DNA of 64,000 bases. It comes from Curvibacter sp. GWA2_64_110. Its GTDB lineage: Bacteria > Pseudomonadota > Gammaproteobacteria > Burkholderiales > Burkholderiaceae_C. The position numbers were made by a program, and so were the translations under genes. The stretch covers positions 164,164 to 228,163 of the forward strand of contig MGPC01000031.1 of assembly GCA_001797315.1 (NCBI GenBank). The letters run 5' to 3'. Of the stretch, positions 17,896 through 26,967 are shown piece by piece. Every line of letters begins with the position of its first letter. Positions within the stretch are counted from its first letter, which is position 1. A model generated the notes under the pieces. It saw only the letters and a list, made by a program, of their open reading frames with translations. It made no database searches and was not told the DNA's origin.

Positions 17896-18081
17896 GGATT
17901 GAGCCCCAAAGGGGAGAGATATCAAAGAATCCGGGGGAGGTGGGGGCAGGGCAGACAGAGGGCCTTGCCAGCCTGGAACTCGAACCGGCTCCAGACAGGG
18001 AACCGGCGTTCGGGTTTGATTATGACAGGAAATAAGGCCAAAGGACCAAGGCCCCCCACGCTTGTTGTTTCGCGTACGGCG

Positions 18082-18138
18082 CTGCCCCCCGAAGGGGCGC
18101 GTTTGGCCTTGGGCGGCCCGGCGGCAAAACCGGGCCGC
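18082..18138. repeat. Dispersed intergenic repeat, copy 1, with trxA-distal hairpin
   Basis: A block starting CTGCCCCCCGAAGGGGC and ending CCTTGGGCGGCCCGGCGG matches, in inverted orientation, the block at 50755-50799. It is followed by a nine-base stem (GCGGCCCGG 18113-18121, CCGGGCCGC 18130-18138) just beyond the trxA stop, which may act as a terminator for trxA. The rest of the rho-trxA gap shows nothing else. Confidence 0.6.
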
Positions 18139-18153
18139 TGGTGAGGGGCGGGA

Positions 18154-18486
18154 TCAGGCCAGTTGCTGGTCAATGAAGGCCGTCAGCTGGGCCTTGCTCA
18201 TGGCGCCGACCTTGGTGGCGGCGAGCTGGCCGCCCTTGAACAGCATCAGGGTGGGGATGCCGCGGATGCCGAACTTGGCCGGGATGTCGCGGTTCTCGTC
18301 CACATTCATCTTGGCAATCTGCAGCTTGCCTTCGTAGGTGCCGGACACTTCGTCCAGGATAGGCGCGATCATCTTGCAGGGGCCGCACCATTCGGCCCAG
18401 TAATCGACCAGCACAGGCTGGGCCGATTGGAGCACGTCGGCTTCGAAGGTGGCGTCTGAAACATGTTTGATGAGGTCGCTGGCCAT
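18154..18486 (-). CDS. trxA: Thioredoxin 1
   Basis: A 110-residue thioredoxin, a small cytosolic disulfide reductase. The active site is WCGPCK within [18 protein letters not shown] (residues about 28-45), and the cis-proline loop is [18 protein letters not shown] lies five bases before the ATG. It is divergent from the addB-like gene, and the 84-base gap must hold both promoters. rho lies downstream on the same strand. Confidence 0.97.
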   Translation of the reverse strand: MASDLIKHVSDATFEADVLQSAQPVLVDYWAEWCGPCKMIAPILDEVSGTYEGKLQIAKMNVDENRDIPAKFGIRGIPTLMLFKGGQLAATKVGAMSKAQLTAFIDQQLA

Positions 18487-18570
18487 GTGGGCTCCTTTGA
18501 CAGTTTGGCAATACGGCTAAAGTTGCGGCATTGTGACAGAAACCAAGTATCCCAGCTGCCGGTCCGTGCT

Positions 18571-21153
18571 ATGGATGACATAGCTTTTCCCTCTCGATTT
18601 TCCCTGACGCACGATCCGGCCTTGCATCCGGTGCTGGGCTGCTGGCTGGCGCCTGATGCGGGCTGGCTGGCCCGCATCGCCGCACATATGGGGACACGCA
18701 GCGCCCACCCGGCGCGTACCGTGGTGCTGCTGCCCTATGCCCAGCTCATGCCCTTGGCGGCACGCCTGTGGGCGCAGGCCCATCCGGACGGCTTTGCGCC
18801 GCGCTTCGAAACCACGCAGAACTGGAGCCGCAGCCTGGGCGGCTTCACGCCGGCCGCCACCGACATCAGCTTCGATGCGGCGCTGGATGTGCTGACCGCG
18901 CGTGCCATGCTGGAGCGCACCGGCCTGGGCGCGCAGGCCGAGGCTGCTACGCCACTGCTGCTGGAGGCGGCGCAACAGCTCGGCGTACTGGCTGCAGCTG
19001 TGCCGCCCGCGGAGCGCGCCGCCTGGGGCGCACGGGCGCGCAGCGCGGCACTCACCGGCATGGATGCCGGCGCACTGGCACTGGAAGCGGCCGTGGCCCA
19101 GCTGGCCGTGGCCTGGGCCGCCAACTCGTCCTACGCCAGCGACGTGCTGTTCGAGCCGCGTGTCATCGAGGCGACCGACTGCCTGATCGCACTGCAGGGC
19201 TTCCAGCCGGATCCGCTGCCGGCGGCGCTGCAGGCGGTGTGGGGGGCGCGTATGGCGGTGTTGTCGCTCGATGGCGAACTGGCGCAGGCTGATGTCATCC
19301 CGGCGTTTCACAAGACACGCGATGCGCAGGATGAGGCGCAACGCGCCGCCGCCTGCGTGCTGCAGCACGTCAACGCCGGTCGTACGCCGGTGGCCCTGGT
19401 GACCATTGACCGCGCGCTGACGCGCCGCGTGCGTGCCATGCTGGATTCGTGCGGGCTGCAGATCCGCGACGAAACCGGCTGGAAACTCTCCACCAGCCGC
19501 GCCGGCGCCCATGTCATGGGTGCGCTGCGCGCCTGCGGCTGGAGCGCGGCCAGCGACGCCGTGCTCGACTGGCTCAAGAACGCACCGGCGTTCGATGCCG
19601 CCGCCGTGCGCCAACTGGAGGCGCAACTGCGCCGCCAGCCGCTGCGCGAATGGCGCGGCGTGCCGGGCGCGCTGGACACCCGCGAACAGCCGGCGCTGGC
19701 CGCCTTGCTGGCGGAGATTGAAGCCCTGCGCGACAACCTGCAGCGGCCGCGCACCCTGCCGCAATGGCTGCTCGCCCTGCGCGAGCTGTTGCAGCGCAGC
19801 GGCCAGTGGGCCCTGCTGCAGGACGACGTGGCCGGTGACACGGTGCTGGCCACGTTGCGCCTGTCGGAGCGAGGCATCGCGCTGTCGGCCGATGCGCTGT
19901 GGGCCAGGCGCCGTCTGTCCTTGACGGACTTCACGCGCTGGGCCGACCAGGCGCTGGAGGCGGCCAGTTTCACGCCCGAGTACCCGCCGCAGGAGCAGGT
20001 GGTGATCCTGCCGCTGGCGCAGTTGCTGGGGCGGCCCTTCGGTGCCGTGGTGCTGCCAGGTTGTGACGAGGTGCGCCTGAATCCTTCGCCCGAACCGCCG
20101 GGGCTATGGACGGCGGCCCAGCGTGCGGCTTTGGGTCTGCCCACGCGCGAAGCGCTGGAGGCTGCCTTGCGTGTCGCCTGGCAGCATGCGCTGTGCACGC
20201 CGCAGGTCGACCTGCTTTGGCGTGCCGGCGACGATGGCGGCGAACCCTTGCTGCCCAGCCCGCTGGTACAGGCGCTGCATTTTCAGGTGGGCGACGGCCA
20301 GGCCGCCGACCCGCGAGCGCAACGCGAGGTGATCCCGCAGCCGCTGGCGCGTCCGATGCCGACGGCGCCGCAGCTGGATGTGGCGCGGCTCTCCGCCAGC
20401 GCCTACAGCGATCTGCGCCACTGCCCCTACCGCTTCTTCGCCCTGCGCCAGTTGGGCTTGAAGGAGGCCGAGGAGCTGGAGGTCGAACTCGATAAGCGCG
20501 ACTTCGGCCTCTGGCTGCATGCCGTGTTGCAGGCCTTCCATGAGCAGCTCAAGACCGTGGTGCAGGCGGATGCGGCGGCGCGGCGCGCGCTGATCGATGC
20601 CGCCGCTACGCAGGTGACGCAGTCCATGCACTTGGCCGAAGAGGAATTTCTGCCCTTCCAGGCCGCTTGGCCGCGGGTGCGCGAAGGCTATCTCGAATGG
20701 CTGGCCGGGCACGAGGCCGAGGGGCTGCACTTCGAGGAGGGTGAGCGCTGGCAGGAGCAGCCCTTGGGCACGCTCACCCTGGTGGGGAGGCTCGATCGCA
20801 TCGACCAGACCGGCAATGGCGAGGTGATGGTGATCGACTACAAGACCGAGTCGCCCACCGTGACCGCCAAGCGCATCAAGGAGCCGTTTGAAGACACGCA
20901 GCTGGCTTTCTACGCCGCGCTGCAGCCGCATGACACCCTGCGTGCCGCCTACGTCAATGTCAGCGAGAAGGAGGGCAGCAAGACTTTCGAGCAGAACGAC
21001 GTGGTGGCGGTGCGTGACGCGTTGATCGAGGGCATTGCGCATGATCTGCAGCAGATCGCATCCGGGGCGCCTTTGCCGGCGTTGGGGGAGGGGGATGCGT
21101 GTGAGTTTTGTGCGGCGCGCGGTTTGTGCCGGAAAGACTTTTGGGGTTTGTAA
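18571..21153 (+). CDS. addB: AddB-like PD-(D/E)XK nuclease with Fe-S cysteines
   Basis: About 860 residues; partner of the helicase-nuclease downstream in double-strand-break end processing. The C-terminal nuclease domain has Asp756 and Lys758 in VIDYKTES. Four cysteines, C618 (DLRHCPYRFF), C844, C847 and C853 (CEFCAARGLC), reproduce the AddB-type iron-sulfur staple around the nuclease core. The N-terminal two thirds are diverged from helicases and lack a clear Walker A, as expected for AddB. ATG 18571 is used because the longer frame would run into trxA. Symbol given by analogy; the exact subfamily is uncertain. Confidence 0.82.
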   Translation: MDDIAFPSRFSLTHDPALHPVLGCWLAPDAGWLARIAAHMGTRSAHPARTVVLLPYAQLMPLAARLWAQAHPDGFAPRFETTQNWSRSLGGFTPAATDISFDAALDVLTARAMLERTGLGAQAEAATPLLLEAAQQLGVLAAAVPPAERAAWGARARSAALTGMDAGALALEAAVAQLAVAWAANSSYASDVLFEPRVIEATDCLIALQGFQPDPLPAALQAVWGARMAVLSLDGELAQADVIPAFHKTRDAQDEAQRAAACVLQHVNAGRTPVALVTIDRALTRRVRAMLDSCGLQIRDETGWKLSTSRAGAHVMGALRACGWSAASDAVLDWLKNAPAFDAAAVRQLEAQLRRQPLREWRGVPGALDTREQPALAALLAEIEALRDNLQRPRTLPQWLLALRELLQRSGQWALLQDDVAGDTVLATLRLSERGIALSADALWARRRLSLTDFTRWADQALEAASFTPEYPPQEQVVILPLAQLLGRPFGAVVLPGCDEVRLNPSPEPPGLWTAAQRAALGLPTREALEAALRVAWQHALCTPQVDLLWRAGDDGGEPLLPSPLVQALHFQVGDGQAADPRAQREVIPQPLARPMPTAPQLDVARLSASAYSDLRHCPYRFFALRQLGLKEAEELEVELDKRDFGLWLHAVLQAFHEQLKTVVQADAAARRALIDAAATQVTQSMHLAEEEFLPFQAAWPRVREGYLEWLAGHEAEGLHFEEGERWQEQPLGTLTLVGRLDRIDQTGNGEVMVIDYKTESPTVTAKRIKEPFEDTQLAFYAALQPHDTLRAAYVNVSEKEGSKTFEQNDVVAVRDALIEGIAHDLQQIASGAPLPALGEGDACEFCAARGLCRKDFWGL

Positions 21154-21157
21154 TGCT

Positions 21158-21570
21158 TTTTTGCTCGCGCAACGCGTTTTCTTTCCCCCCCTATCCCCCC
21201 CGCCCCTTTCCACCCCCGCCGGGGCGGAAAGGGGAGCCCAATTTGACCGCGCGCGCCGACGAGGCTTCTACGGGGCAACTGTCGCCACTGTGGTTAGCTC
21301 GGCAAGATGGCATGGAGGCTGTCGTAGTGCCCTCTAAGGCAACTGGCACACCACCGGCTGGCAGCTGCACGCCAGCGACGAGAAAGAGCATTGCTACTAT
21401 TTACTACGACCGTCTCCAAGAGATCTTGCCGAGAAGAAGCAGTGGCGACGGTTGCCTCATAGAAGCCTGTCCAGAAAGCAGAAACCAAATCTGGCTCCCC
21501 TTTCCGCCCCGGCGGGGGTGGAAAGGGGCGGGGGGGATAGGGGGGGAAAGCATGCCCCTGCGGGAGCAAA
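21158..21570. repeat. Long imperfect inverted repeat filling the addB-addA gap
   Basis: The whole gap consists of two head-to-head arms of about 190-200 bases. The arms share a perfect 58-base inverted repeat (21181-21238 against 21493-21550). Beyond it they stay recognisably similar: AGGCTTCTA, GTCGCCACTG, CTCGGCAAGAT and GTCGTAGT occur in both arms in the same order. The centre, near 21366, has CTGGC/GCCAG. Each arm also contains its own CCCCTTTCC/GGAAAGGGG hairpin. No gene is seen here. It could be two inverted copies of a small non-autonomous element. Confidence 0.85.
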
Positions 21571-21574
21571 AACC

Positions 21575-24500
21575 ATGACCCCCGCCTACGAACTCAACGG
21601 CCAGCCCGTCTCCCGCGAAAACTTCTATGCCATCGCCTGCGACCCCCGCCGCAGCGTCGCGGTCGAAGCCTGCGCCGGCGCCGGCAAGACCTGGATGCTG
21701 GTCTCGCGCATCCTGCGCGCACTGCTCGAAGGCGCAGCGCCGCACGAAATTCTGGCCATCACCTTCACGAAGAAGGCCGCCGGCGAGATGCGCCAGCGCC
21801 TGACCGAATGGCTGGAGGCCTTTACCAAGGCCACGCCGGAGCAACTGGAAAAAGAACTGCTCCTACGCGGAATTGGCCCGCAAGCCGCACGGGAACTGCG
21901 CGAGCCGCTACGAAATTTGTATCAAACCCTGCTGGCCCAGGGCCGGCCGGTGCAGATCCGCACCTTCCACAGCTGGTTCGCGGCGCTGCTGCGCACCGCG
22001 CCGCTGTCGGTGCTGGAGGCGCTCGGCCTGCCGACCGCCTACGAACTGCTGGAGGACGATGCGCAAGCCGTGGCCCAGGTGTGGCGGCCGTTCCATGCGC
22101 GCTTGTTGCGCGAGCCCGAGGCGCGCCAGGACTACGAGGCGGTAGTGGCCACGTATGGTCGTTTCCAGACCGAGCGCGCGCTCGAAGCCGCCTTGCAGCG
22201 GCGCGTGGAATTTGCGCTGGCCGACGCGCAGGACGCCGTGCTGGCCTCGGTGCCGCATTTCAGCGAACACTATCCCGCGCTTCAGGGCGTGGACGAGCCG
22301 CTGGCCGTGCTGCTGGCCGAAGGGCCGCTGCGCCAGCAGTTGCAGCAGGCGGCGCAGACGCTGGGCCGGGCCAGCCAACCCAGCTTCAGTGCCAAGGGCA
22401 GCGAGCTGGAACAGGCGCTCACGGCCAACGATGCGAACGGCGTGCTGGCCGCACTGCTGACCCAGAGCGGCACGGCGCGCAAGTTCGGTGACAAGGTGGC
22501 CGGGATCGAGCAGGTGCGCGCGGTGCAGGAACAGGTGCTGGCCGTGCTGGCGGCGCAGGCGCAGCACCAGGCTTGGGCTTACCAGCAGCGCATGACGCGC
22601 TTGACGCGCCTGCTGATCGACGAATTTGCGGCGCTCAAGCGCGAGCGCGGCTGGGTCGACATGAACGATGTCGAGCGTGCCGCGCTGCACCAGCTGTCCG
22701 ACCCGGTGCTGGGCGGCTGGGTGCAGGAGCGGCTGGATGCGCGCACGCGCCACCTGCTGATCGACGAGTTCCAGGACACCAACCCGCTGCAGTGGCAGGC
22801 GCTGCACGCCTGGCTCAGCGGTTATGCCGGCGCCGGCGGCGGCGCCGAGGCGCCGAGCCTGTTCATCGTCGGCGACCCCAAGCAGAGTATCTACCGCTTC
22901 CGTCGTGCCGAGCCGCAGGTCTTCATCGCAGCACAGGCGTTTGTGCGCGACCTTGGCGGTGACCTGCTGAGCTGCGACCACACACGCCGCAATGCACCGG
23001 CGGTGCTGGCATTGGTGAACCAGGCCATGGGGCAGGCGCAGGCCGACGGCTTGTACCCGGGCTTTCGCAGCCATACCACCGAATCGACGGAGGCCGGTGG
23101 AGCCTATGCCTTGCCGCAGATCCTGCGGCCCGAGAAAGCGGAGGTCGAAGAAGCGTTTGGTGGCTGGCGCGACAGCCTGACCATGCCGCGCGTCACGCCC
23201 GAGGAAACACTGCGCACGCTGGAGTGCCGCCAGGCGGCACAGTGGCTGGCCTCGCAGATTCAGCAAGGCTTGCACCCGAAAGACATCATGGTGCTGTCGC
23301 GCAAGCGCGACCGCCTGGCCGTGATGCAGGAGGAGTTGCGTGCGCTGGGCATTGCGGCCCAGCAGCCCGAGAAGCGTGATCTGGGCCAGGCGCCCGAGGT
23401 GCAGGACATCGTGGCCCTGCTCGACGCCCTGGTGTCGCCGGCGCACGACCTGTCGCTGGCGCGGGCGCTGAAGTCGCCGCTGTTCAGCGTGCGCGACGAC
23501 GAGCTGGTGCAACTGGCGCTGCTGCAACGCCAGCACAAGCTGCCGTGGTTCGATTTGCTGCAAAAAGAGGAGCTTCTCCCGCAAGCTCTGAAAGGTCAGG
23601 GGCCGGTTTTGACCCGATGGCAAGGCTGGCTCGACACGCTGCCGCCGCACGATGCGCTGGATGCCATCTTCGACAACGGCGACGTGCTGGCGCGTTGTGT
23701 CGCCGCCGCGCCGGCCACGCAGCGCGAGGCTGTCGTGTCGAACCTGCAGGCGCTGCTGGCCGCTGCGCTGCAGGTGGACGGCGCTCGCTACGCCACGCCC
23801 TATGCCTTGGTGCGCGCGCTCAAGGCCGGCGGCGTGCCGGCGCCCACGCTGGCTGACGCCGATGCGGTGCGCCTGCTGACCGTGCACGGCGCCAAGGGGC
23901 TGGAAGCGTCGCTGGTGCTGCTGCTCGACACCGACGCCCCACCGCCGAAGGCGCAGACCATGGGTGTGCTGCTTGACTGGCCGGGCGAGGCTGAAGCCCC
24001 GCAAAGTTTTGTTTTCCTGGCCAGCGAGAGCAATGTGCCGCCAAGTGTGCAGCCCGCATTGGCGACCGAGCAGCAGGCACGCCAGCGTGAAGAACTCAAT
24101 GCCCTGTACGTGGCCATGACGCGGGCACAGCAGCGGCTGGTGCTGTCCTCGGTGCAGCCGCACCAGGCCAATGGCGCGAGCTGGTGGCAGCGGCTGCAGG
24201 CTGGTTGCGCGGCCATCGAATTGTCAGCGACACCTGCACCGGTCGCCGTTGTGCCGGCGTCGGATACTCCGATCTTGTTGCCGATTCTGCCGCCGGTCCT
24301 TGTCAAATATGCGCCAATAGCTATCAAAACAGGAGCAATTCAGGGGGCTGCCGCCAAATCAACGCCCGAGTCGCTGATCGGCCAGGCGATGCACCGCCTG
24401 CTGGAATGGGCCGCGCTGGATGCCCCCGGCTGGACGCCCGCGCAGGTCCAGCGTGCCGCCGACGAGTTCGGCCTTGACGCCGCGCAGGCACAGCAGGCCG

Positions 24501-24817
24501 CGGCCATGGCGCAACGCATCCTGCTAGGGGCCGGCGCCTGGGCCTGGCGTGCTGACGCGCTGGACTGGCACGGCAACGAGGTGCCGGTGACGGTGCAGGG
24601 CAGCGTGCGCCGTATCGACCGGCTGGTGCGCCGCACAGATGGGACTTGGTGGGTGCTGGACTACAAATCGGCCGCGCAGCCACAGGCGCAGGAAGAACTG
24701 CTGGCGCAATTGCGCAGCTACCGCGCGGCGGTGCAGGCGGCATCGCCCGGAGCGCCGGTGCGCGCGGCCTTTCTCAGTGGGCAGGGCACACTGGAAGAAA
24801 TTCAAGGAAACGAATGA
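21575..24817 (+). CDS. addA: AddA-like UvrD-family helicase-nuclease
   Basis: About 1080 residues. A superfamily-1A helicase with a C-terminal PD-(D/E)XK nuclease, expected to work with the AddB-like protein in recombinational repair. Walker A is EACAGAGKTWM (Lys38), motif II is IDEFQDTNPLQW (about 397), and further helicase motifs are VGDPKQSIYRFRRA, LLTVHGAKGLE and ALYVAMTRAQQRL. The nuclease motif is VLDYKSA (about Asp1029). ATG 21575 directly follows the right arm of the inverted repeat. A 25-base dispersed repeat lies in frame at 24311-24335, before the nuclease domain. The stop overlaps the next gene by ATGA. Confidence 0.88.
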   Translation: MTPAYELNGQPVSRENFYAIACDPRRSVAVEACAGAGKTWMLVSRILRALLEGAAPHEILAITFTKKAAGEMRQRLTEWLEAFTKATPEQLEKELLLRGIGPQAARELREPLRNLYQTLLAQGRPVQIRTFHSWFAALLRTAPLSVLEALGLPTAYELLEDDAQAVAQVWRPFHARLLREPEARQDYEAVVATYGRFQTERALEAALQRRVEFALADAQDAVLASVPHFSEHYPALQGVDEPLAVLLAEGPLRQQLQQAAQTLGRASQPSFSAKGSELEQALTANDANGVLAALLTQSGTARKFGDKVAGIEQVRAVQEQVLAVLAAQAQHQAWAYQQRMTRLTRLLIDEFAALKRERGWVDMNDVERAALHQLSDPVLGGWVQERLDARTRHLLIDEFQDTNPLQWQALHAWLSGYAGAGGGAEAPSLFIVGDPKQSIYRFRRAEPQVFIAAQAFVRDLGGDLLSCDHTRRNAPAVLALVNQAMGQAQADGLYPGFRSHTTESTEAGGAYALPQILRPEKAEVEEAFGGWRDSLTMPRVTPEETLRTLECRQAAQWLASQIQQGLHPKDIMVLSRKRDRLAVMQEELRALGIAAQQPEKRDLGQAPEVQDIVALLDALVSPAHDLSLARALKSPLFSVRDDELVQLALLQRQHKLPWFDLLQKEELLPQALKGQGPVLTRWQGWLDTLPPHDALDAIFDNGDVLARCVAAAPATQREAVVSNLQALLAAALQVDGARYATPYALVRALKAGGVPAPTLADADAVRLLTVHGAKGLEASLVLLLDTDAPPPKAQTMGVLLDWPGEAEAPQSFVFLASESNVPPSVQPALATEQQARQREELNALYVAMTRAQQRLVLSSVQPHQANGASWWQRLQAGCAAIELSATPAPVAVVPASDTPILLPILPPVLVKYAPIAIKTGAIQGAAAKSTPESLIGQAMHRLLEWAALDAPGWTPAQVQRAADEFGLDAAQAQQAAAMAQRILLGAGAWAWRADALDWHGNEVPVTVQGSVRRIDRLVRRTDGTWWVLDYKSAAQPQAQEELLAQLRSYRAAVQAASPGAPVRAAFLSGQGTLEEIQGNE
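24311..24335 (+). repeat. 25-bp dispersed repeat inside addA
   Basis: The block GCGCCAATAGCTATCAAAAC, continued to 24335, has relatives at 38284 (inverted), 59265 and, degenerate, 33386. Here it is read in frame and encodes a short linker (residues near YAPIAIKTG) between the helicase and nuclease domains, a region likely to tolerate insertions. Confidence 0.6.
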
Positions 24818-26118
24818 AAAGAGTGATCGTGATCGGCGGTGGCCCGGCCGGCCTGATGGCGGCCGAGGTGCTGAGCCAGGCCGGTGTGGCAGTGGACCTG
24901 TATGACGCCATGCCTTCGGTGGGGCGCAAGTTCTTGCTGGCCGGCAAGGGTGGGCTCAACCTGACGCATTCGGAGTCGGCCGATCGTTTTGCCGAGCGCT
25001 ATGGCGAGCGGCGCACGCAGATCGAGGCCCTGCTGCGCGGCTTCGGCGCACAACAGGTGCGCGAGTGGGCGCATGGCCTGGGCGTGGAGACCTTCGTCGG
25101 CACCTCGGGCCGCGTCTTTCCCGCTGACATGAAGGCGGCGCCGCTGCTGCGCGCCTGGCTCAACCGCCTGCGCCACCCGGCACAGGGGGCCGGTGTGCAG
25201 TTCCACATGCGGCACCGCTGGCTCGGCTGGGCCGAGGATGGTCGCACGCTGTGCTTCGAGACGCCGCAGGGCGAGGTGACAGCCCAGGCCGATGCCGTGG
25301 TGCTGGCCCTGGGCGGCGGCAGCTGGGCGCGGCTGGGTTCCAACGGAGCCTGGGTGCCGCTGCTGGCCGCGCGCGGCGTGGCGGTGGCGCCGCTGCTGCC
25401 GGCCAACTGTGGTTTCGACGTGGCAGTGCAACGCCGGTTGCCAGCCGAGGGGCAGGCCGTGCCGGTGCAAGTGGTCCCCGCACCGACCACGGGCTGGAGC
25501 GAACACTTTGCCAGCCGCTTCGCCGGCCAGCCCTTCAAGACGGTGGCGATCTCATTCACCCATGCCCAGGGGCAGACCTTCCGGCGCAAGGGCGAATTCG
25601 TTGCCACCGCCACTGGTGTGGAAGGCAGCCTGATCTATGCCGCCTCCAGCCTGCTGCGCGACGAGATCATCCGCAGCGGCCACGCCACGCTCCACTTGGA
25701 CCTGCTGCCCGACTTCACGCCGGAGCGCGTGTTGGCCGAGGTGGCGCACCCGCGCGGCGCCAAGTCCCTCTCCAGCCACCTCAAGAGCCGCTTGAACCTG
25801 GACGGCATCAAGACCGCCCTGCTGCATGAGCTGCTGAGCAAGGACGACATGCACGACGCAACCAAGCTGGCCGCCGCCATCAAGGCCTTGCCGCTGCAAC
25901 TGGTGGCGGCACGGCCGATCGACGAAGCCATCAGCAGCGCCGGCGGTGTGCTGTTCGAAGTGCTCAACGACGACCTGATGTGCGAGGCGCTGCACGGCGT
26001 GTTCTGCGCTGGAGAAATGCTGGACTGGGAAGCCCCCACCGGTGGCTACCTGCTGACGGCCTGCTTGGCCAGCGGCCGCCTGGCTGGCGCGGGCGTGCTG
26101 CGTTATCTGGCCGCTTGA
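24814..26118 (+). CDS. HI0933/TIGR03862-type flavoprotein
   Basis: A 434-residue FAD-dependent protein of the HI0933-like (BaiN-related) group. The N-terminal dinucleotide-binding motif is VIVIGGGPAGLMAAEVL, followed by the family hallmark GRKFLLAGKGGLNLTHSE. The C-terminal FAD contact is AGEMLDWEAPTGGYLLTACLASG. Members are putative oxidoreductases of poorly known substrate. The ATG overlaps the addA stop (ATGA), so it is translationally coupled to addA. Function beyond flavin binding is not predictable. Confidence 0.87.
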   Translation: MKRVIVIGGGPAGLMAAEVLSQAGVAVDLYDAMPSVGRKFLLAGKGGLNLTHSESADRFAERYGERRTQIEALLRGFGAQQVREWAHGLGVETFVGTSGRVFPADMKAAPLLRAWLNRLRHPAQGAGVQFHMRHRWLGWAEDGRTLCFETPQGEVTAQADAVVLALGGGSWARLGSNGAWVPLLAARGVAVAPLLPANCGFDVAVQRRLPAEGQAVPVQVVPAPTTGWSEHFASRFAGQPFKTVAISFTHAQGQTFRRKGEFVATATGVEGSLIYAASSLLRDEIIRSGHATLHLDLLPDFTPERVLAEVAHPRGAKSLSSHLKSRLNLDGIKTALLHELLSKDDMHDATKLAAAIKALPLQLVAARPIDEAISSAGGVLFEVLNDDLMCEALHGVFCAGEMLDWEAPTGGYLLTACLASGRLAGAGVLRYLAA

Positions 26119-26174
26119 GCGGTGAATCAGCCGGCCTTGCCCTCGGAGCCGTATCGCCGCACAGCTTTCGGCCC

Positions 26175-26552
26175 TCAGAGCCTGATCTGGTAGTCGGAAT
26201 GCCCGTTGGACGCTTTCGGTGGCAGGGCCACGGCGCCAAAGCGCTGGTAGATGCTGATGGCCCCGGTGTTTCGCGGTGACACGTCTTCCAAGGTGAAGGT
26301 GGCACACCGGCGCGCCCGGGCGGCGCCGATCAGCGTGCCGATGACCGTGGTGCCGAAACCTTTCTGGCGGAAGGCGGGCACCGTGACGATGTTGCTGAGC
26401 CGGAAGTCGGTGCCTTGGATGAACCCCAGTCCTTCAAGTACTTCCAGCTTGTCGGCCGACAGCTTCACCGTGTAGGTGGGGTCCTCACCGTCCCAGAAGT
26501 GCAGGTGGATTTCAATCTTGTTCAGGTCCAAGGTTTTCCTGAACGGCCACAT
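26175..26552 (-). CDS. GNAT-family N-acetyltransferase
   Basis: A 125-residue single-domain GNAT protein. Acetyl-CoA-binding motif A is visible as IVTVPAFRQKGFGTTVIGTL (about 57-76), and motif B as NTGAISIYQRFGAVAL (about 97-112). It is short for the family but complete. It converges on the flavoprotein gene and follows the receiver/kinase operon on the same strand, so it may be read through from it. Substrate unknown. Confidence 0.8.
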   Translation of the reverse strand: MWPFRKTLDLNKIEIHLHFWDGEDPTYTVKLSADKLEVLEGLGFIQGTDFRLSNIVTVPAFRQKGFGTTVIGTLIGAARARRCATFTLEDVSPRNTGAISIYQRFGAVALPPKASNGHSDYQIRL

Positions 26553-26583
26553 GTTGAACTTCCCGTGGTTTTCTTGCCATGCC

Positions 26584-26967
26584 TCATGTCGATGAAGGCG
26601 ACGATGCCAGTATTCGCTCGACTTCTGCGAGAAAATTTTTGTACTGGATCGGTTTGGCGATGTAGCCGTCGCAGCCGGCAGCGATCATCCGGTCTTCATC
26701 GCCCTTCATGGCAAAAGCCGTGAGTGCGACGATCTTGATGTGGCATGTCGCTGCCTCCTCTTTCAGCAGGCGTGTCGCCGTGAGACCGTCCATGCCGGGC
26801 AGCTGAATGTCCATCAGAATCAGTTCGGGCAGGTGTTCACGGGCCAGCGCAATGCCGTCATTGGCGTTGTCCGCCTGGAGCACCCGATAGCCCGCATTGT
26901 CGAGCAACATGTTGAGCAGTTTCATGTTGGCGGGAGTGTCTTCCACCACCAGTATCTGTTTCGTCAT
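26584..26967 (-). CDS. Single-domain response regulator (CheY/DivK-like)
   Basis: A stand-alone receiver of 127 residues with no output domain. It has the acidic pair VVEDT, the phosphoacceptor Asp in LILMDIQLPGMDGL (about residue 53), the Thr of KIVALTAFAM and the Lys of YIAKPIQ. Its start overlaps the stop of the hybrid kinase by four bases, so it is the probable terminal receiver of that kinase. DivK-like sequence features include TPANMKLL after the acidic pair. Confidence 0.9.
   Translation of the reverse strand: MTKQILVVEDTPANMKLLNMLLDNAGYRVLQADNANDGIALAREHLPELILMDIQLPGMDGLTATRLLKEEAATCHIKIVALTAFAMKGDEDRMIAAGCDGYIAKPIQYKNFLAEVERILASSPSST

Noticed and set aside
18463..18570. N-terminal extension of the addB frame
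   Set aside because: It would overlap the trxA start on the other strand; the extension has no nuclease-family look and ATG 18571 is reasonable.
21108..21578. Open frames within the inverted repeat
   Set aside because: Frames run through C/G homopolymer repeats, have no ribosome site and are best explained as repeat DNA.
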